From positions 5,031,752 through 5,095,751 of the forward strand of contig BSQZ01000009.1 in assembly GCA_033239005.1 (NCBI GenBank): a stretch of 64,000 bases of DNA, read 5' to 3'. The notes beneath the pieces are model-generated. The model was not told where the DNA came from. It made no database searches and saw only the letters and a program-made list of their open reading frames with translations. How positions within the stretch are numbered: position 1 is the first letter of the stretch; each line of letters starts with the position of its first letter. The position numbers and the translations under genes are program-made. The stretch is from Lamellibrachia satsuma (Eukaryota > Annelida > Polychaeta > Sabellida > Siboglinidae). Positions 60,975-64,000 of the stretch are shown in pieces.

Positions 60975-62302
60975 CCTGGCTTCCTCATTCACCTTCTCTC
61001 CTTCTCTGTCTCTCTCCCTCACCCACCCCTTCCCTCTTTCTCTCTCTCTCACATTTCCCTCCCGTCCTCTCTCACTCACTCACTCACTAACTCACTCTCC
61101 TCTCCCCACCTTCTCTATCCTTCATCCTTCCCTTCCCTCCCTTTCCTCCTTTCTCTCTCACCCTTCCATCTACTCCTCACTCCCTCACCCTTCCCTTTCC
61201 TCCTCTCTCCCTCACCCTCTCCTCCTTCTTTATCCCTCACCTTCCCCTGCTTCTCTCTCCCTCACCCTCCCCTCTACTCCTCTCTCCCTCATCCTCCCCT
61301 CCTTCTCTCTCCCTCACCCTCCCCTCCTTCTCCCTCCCTCACCCACCCTTTCCCTCATATCTCATTCACCCTCCTCTCCCCTTCTTCTCTATCCCTCCCC
61401 TCCCCCTTTTCTCTCCTTCATCCTGCCCTCCTTCTCTCTGCCACACCTTCCCCCTCCTTATCTCTCCCCACCCTCCCCTCCCATCCTTCTCTCTCCCCAT
61501 TCTCCCCTCCTTCTCTCTCCCACACCCCTCCCCTCCTCCCTCCCACACCCTCCCCTCTCCTCCTTCTCTCTATCCCCCACCCCCTCCTTCTGGCTCCCTC
61601 ACCCTCCCCTCTTTCTCTATCCCTCACCCTCCCCTCCTTCTCTCTCCCCACCCTCCCCTCCCCTCCTCTCTCTCCCGCCCTCCCCTCCCCGCACTCTCTC
61701 TCCCCTCCCCTCCTTCTCTCTCCCCCACCCTCCCCCTCCTTCTCTCTCCTCCACCATCCCCTCGTTCTCTCTCCCCACCCTCCCCCTCCTTCTCTCTCAC
61801 ACCTTCCCCTCCCCTCCTTCTCTATCTCTATCACACTCCCCTCCTTCTCTCTCTCCGCCACCCTCCCTCCCCTCCTTCTCTCTCCCCATCCCTCCCCGTC
61901 CTCTCTCACACCTTCCCCTCCCCTCTTTCTCTATCTCCATCAACCTCCGATCCTTCTCTCTCTCCACCCTCCCCTTCTTCTCTCTCCCACACCTTCCCCT
62001 CCCCTCCTTCTCTATCTCCATCACCCTCCCCTCCTTCTCTCGCCATCACCCTCCCCTCCTCCTCTCTCTCCCTCACCCTGCCCTCCACCCTTCCCTAAGC
62101 GTGATGAAGGGATTGTTTTGTTTTCATGTATATATAAATTCTCTGAATGACGTACTTTCAGGGCTATGATTCAAAGATATGCATTCCAATGCATTCTATT
62201 TTGTAGGTTAAGCCGATTATTAACAGAGTTTTTTACGACAATGACGTAAGCCAGCCAACGACGTCAGAGCCATTGCCTCCTGTCGTCACGAACCAGCCGT
62301 AA
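59366..62302 (+). CDS. Divergent cysteine-string-protein paralog, 3' half (three exons)
   Basis: Exons 59366-59590, 60185-60286 and 62207-62302 (TAA) match the last three exons of DNAJC5 in order, acceptor position and phase 0. Exon 1 here starts FMALSPACKLLGDQRRPTIY (DNAJC5: [20 protein letters not shown]), the end of the J domain. Then, instead of the conserved linker, it has a Gly-rich and acidic insert (RGGGGGGDKG, DSEEDWDDEED) before FYFTPCEK. The next exon is LLALCCLPTGCYCCCCCCSG, a hydrophobic run and Cys string. The tail has DVSQPTTSEP, like [16 protein letters not shown] in DNAJC5. The first donor is GC rather than GT. Exons for the HPD part were not found upstream. It may be a membrane-anchored CSP-like protein, or a decaying copy. 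Confidence 0.72.
60325..60973. repeat. (ACCG)n array of about 150 units, then (ACAG)n
   Basis: Perfect ACCG units run 60325-60934 with only one interruption, a lost base at about 60539, followed by about 10 ACAG units. It lies 39 bp after the donor of the paralog's second recognised exon. The huge PTDR- and GRSV-type ORFs on both strands are artefacts of it. Confidence 0.98.
60974..62095. repeat. 1.1-kb polypyrimidine tract
   Basis: Plus strand almost entirely C/T in words such as CTCTCCCTCACCCTCCCCTC. It fills the rest of the intron up to about 110 bp before the acceptor at 62206. It is a candidate for triplex formation. Confidence 0.95.
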
Positions 62303-63160
62303 GACATATAGAAAACAACGAAACCGGATATGACGTACTTTTTCAACCACTAAGCAGTATTCCGAAAAACGCTGCCGAATGAATACATTGTGGAAGGACC
62401 GGATTACCTTAATTGTATAACTGACTGTAACTACCTTAATGTGATAATAATGATTATGTGTTTAGTCGCCAGTCGACGACACCGCTGTGGCAACCATTTG
62501 AATTGTAGCCTTCTGCTCTGACACGATATTAAAGTTGCACATATGCGTTCCATAATACATATGCGCGTGGCGACCCTTGGAATGGGATTTGTACCACCGA
62601 TGCTATTTCCATCCGGTGTCAGAAGCGGGATCTACACCCGCCTGAAAATCCAGAGTGCGAAGAGTTTAGCTGGTTGCGACTCGACAAGTAAGCTTAACAA
62701 CCAATTCGCAGGTCGAATCGACTGCTTGGCACGTCTGTTTATTCCAACAACAATTGAGACTTGATCAGAAAAACGACACTTGGCATTTTGTTTTGTCACT
62801 TGGGGGGTCAAGAACCCTCTCACAATTAGTCAACACCACTTGTTGGTTTCAGCACACATATATCACCAAAAAACTCTTGTTGAGATGTCATTAATATAAT
62901 AATTAGAAGGGTGTTTGTCTATTTCGATATGGGCGCGATTTAGGGGGTCAAAGATCCATCCCACAACAAAACTTTTTTGGGGGCGGCACTTTAGAAGACT
63001 GTTTCACTTAAAACGAGTCACAAGTATTTATACGGATCACTTATAGCGATTGTCTGGACATTGCTCTCTGGCTGTTACCAATTGACCATTCGTAAGGTGA
63101 CTTGGTAACACATTTATAGTTGAAATAAGATTATGTTTGAAACAAATTGTATAATATATA
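62303..63160 (+). other. 3' flank of the CSP-like gene; no further feature recognised
   Basis: Likely 3' UTR at its start. A 73-codon ORF at 62543-62764 is unrecognised. Confidence 0.35.
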
Positions 63161-63164
63161 ATTA

Positions 63165-63440
63165 TTTGAGTTGAATCCCCTTCTGGAAAGTGTAAACGCC
63201 CCAATAATGTGAAGATAATATTTTGTTATTAAACGTGAGCCCCCTTTTAAAAAAGTTAACCCCCTTCTCAAAAGCGTGAACCCTCCCAATAATATGAACA
63301 TAATATTATTTTCATAAATGTGAACCCTCTCTTTTTCAAAAAATGTGAACCCCCTTCTCAAAAGCATGAACCCTCCTCTTTAAAGTGTGAACCCCCCTCT
63401 TGAAAAGCATGAACCCACCAATAATATGAAAATAATACTG
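63165..63440. repeat. Degenerate tandem repeat of GTGAACCCCCTTCT-type units
   Basis: Units of roughly 25-35 bp with GTGAACCC, CTTCTCAAAAG and AATAATATGAA(A/C)ATAATA blocks recur about eight times. Confidence 0.8.
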
Positions 63441-63467
63441 TTTTCATATATTTTCATATCGGTGTGT

Positions 63468-63469
<2 letters not shown>

Positions 63470-63546
<77 letters not shown>

Positions 63547-63618
63547 TGTGGTGTGGTGTGGTGTGGTGTGGTGTGGTGTGGTGTGGTGTGGTGTGGTGGT
63601 GTGGTGTGGTGTGGGGAG
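63470..63618. repeat. (GT)n then (GTGTG)n microsatellite
   Basis: About 37 GT units followed by about 14 GGTGT units. Confidence 0.97.
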
Positions 63619-63639
63619 ATGATCATCTGTCGCTGGTCG

Positions 63640-64000
63640 CCGAAAAATCTTGTCGCCTCGACATGCAGAATGATAGATTTGTGATATGGAGTTCATTAAT
63701 CAACATAGGCATGTCACATACTATGCCGGCCTGTAATCACAGGCACTCAATACCAAGGAAGACGAGGAACAAAGAATATAAAACACAGGTTTATTTCACA
63801 AAACCAAGCTATTACACTTACCAAAACATGTCAACACTAAGCTAGACATCTCCTCATCTTTGTCACTACCACAGGCAGCTCTGGCTGCGGCTGACTCCTC
63901 CCTTCAAACTCTCCTCCCTTCAAACTCGCAAGTCATGTTTTCGCTTACTTGCAGCTGCTTTAGCATTTCGAATCATTTTCTCAGACACATTCATTTTGTG
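63640..64000. other. Window end; possible minus-strand first exon, weak
   Basis: On the minus strand an ATG near 63992 opens a short frame (MNVSEKMIRNAKAA) reaching a GTAAGC donor at about 63948. This is too little to call a gene. Confidence 0.2.

Noticed and set aside
60150..61090. 300-codon PTDR and GRSV repeat ORFs
   Set aside because: Artefacts of the ACCG array, whose four-base period keeps frames open. The only real coding here is the 102-bp Cys-string exon before it.

Overview
The window is nuclear DNA from an invertebrate animal, most likely a lophotrochozoan such as a mollusc. The main genes are split into short exons by GT/AG introns. The cysteine string protein is animal-specific and shares its linker and Cys string with protostome CSPs. 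The rest is a dense mix of LINE, LTR, SINE and hAT remnants, minisatellites and very long perfect tetranucleotide arrays. No prokaryotic features, CRISPR array or rRNA were seen. The species assignment is inference.

Region 1 (about 1-21.4 kb, minus strand) holds a complete gene for cysteine string protein (DNAJC5), six coding exons and 195 codons. Its 12.4-kb fifth intron contains a nearly full-length but frameshifted CR1-like LINE and a 21-bp minisatellite. The fourth intron also carries LINE debris. Region 2 (21.6-28.7 kb, plus strand) holds a complete HAD phosphatase of the phosphoglycolate/pyridoxal-phosphate phosphatase family, eight exons and 308 codons. The two start codons are head to head about 190 bp apart, suggesting a shared promoter with an NRF1-like and a YY1-like site. 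An orphan last exon of an unidentified minus-strand gene (28.9-29.1 kb) converges on the phosphatase.

Region 3 (about 29-48.6 kb) is mainly repeats: RTE-type LINE and hAT fragments, a 1.9-kb array of 26-bp units with higher-order structure, a 60-bp minisatellite, three tRNA-derived SINE-like copies in the wider window, and a 4.9-kb Ty3/Gypsy-like LTR retrotransposon on the minus strand (43,539-48,416). That element has 118-bp LTRs, a 5-bp target duplication, a broken pol, and a primer-binding position complementary to its own LTR rather than to a recognisable tRNA end.

Region 4 (49-62.3 kb) contains isolated plus-strand exons for a thrombospondin type 1 module and half of a von Willebrand A domain, a 79-copy CCCG array, an inverted-repeat element, and a 4-kb patchwork of degenerate tandem duplications. 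At 59.4-62.3 kb lies the 3' half of a second, very divergent cysteine-string-protein gene. Its exon boundaries and phases match the canonical gene, but it has an unusual Gly-rich/acidic insert, an apparent GC-AG intron, and an intron made almost entirely of ACCG repeats and a 1.1-kb polypyrimidine tract. Its first J-domain exons were not found. The last 1.7 kb is simple and degenerate repeats.
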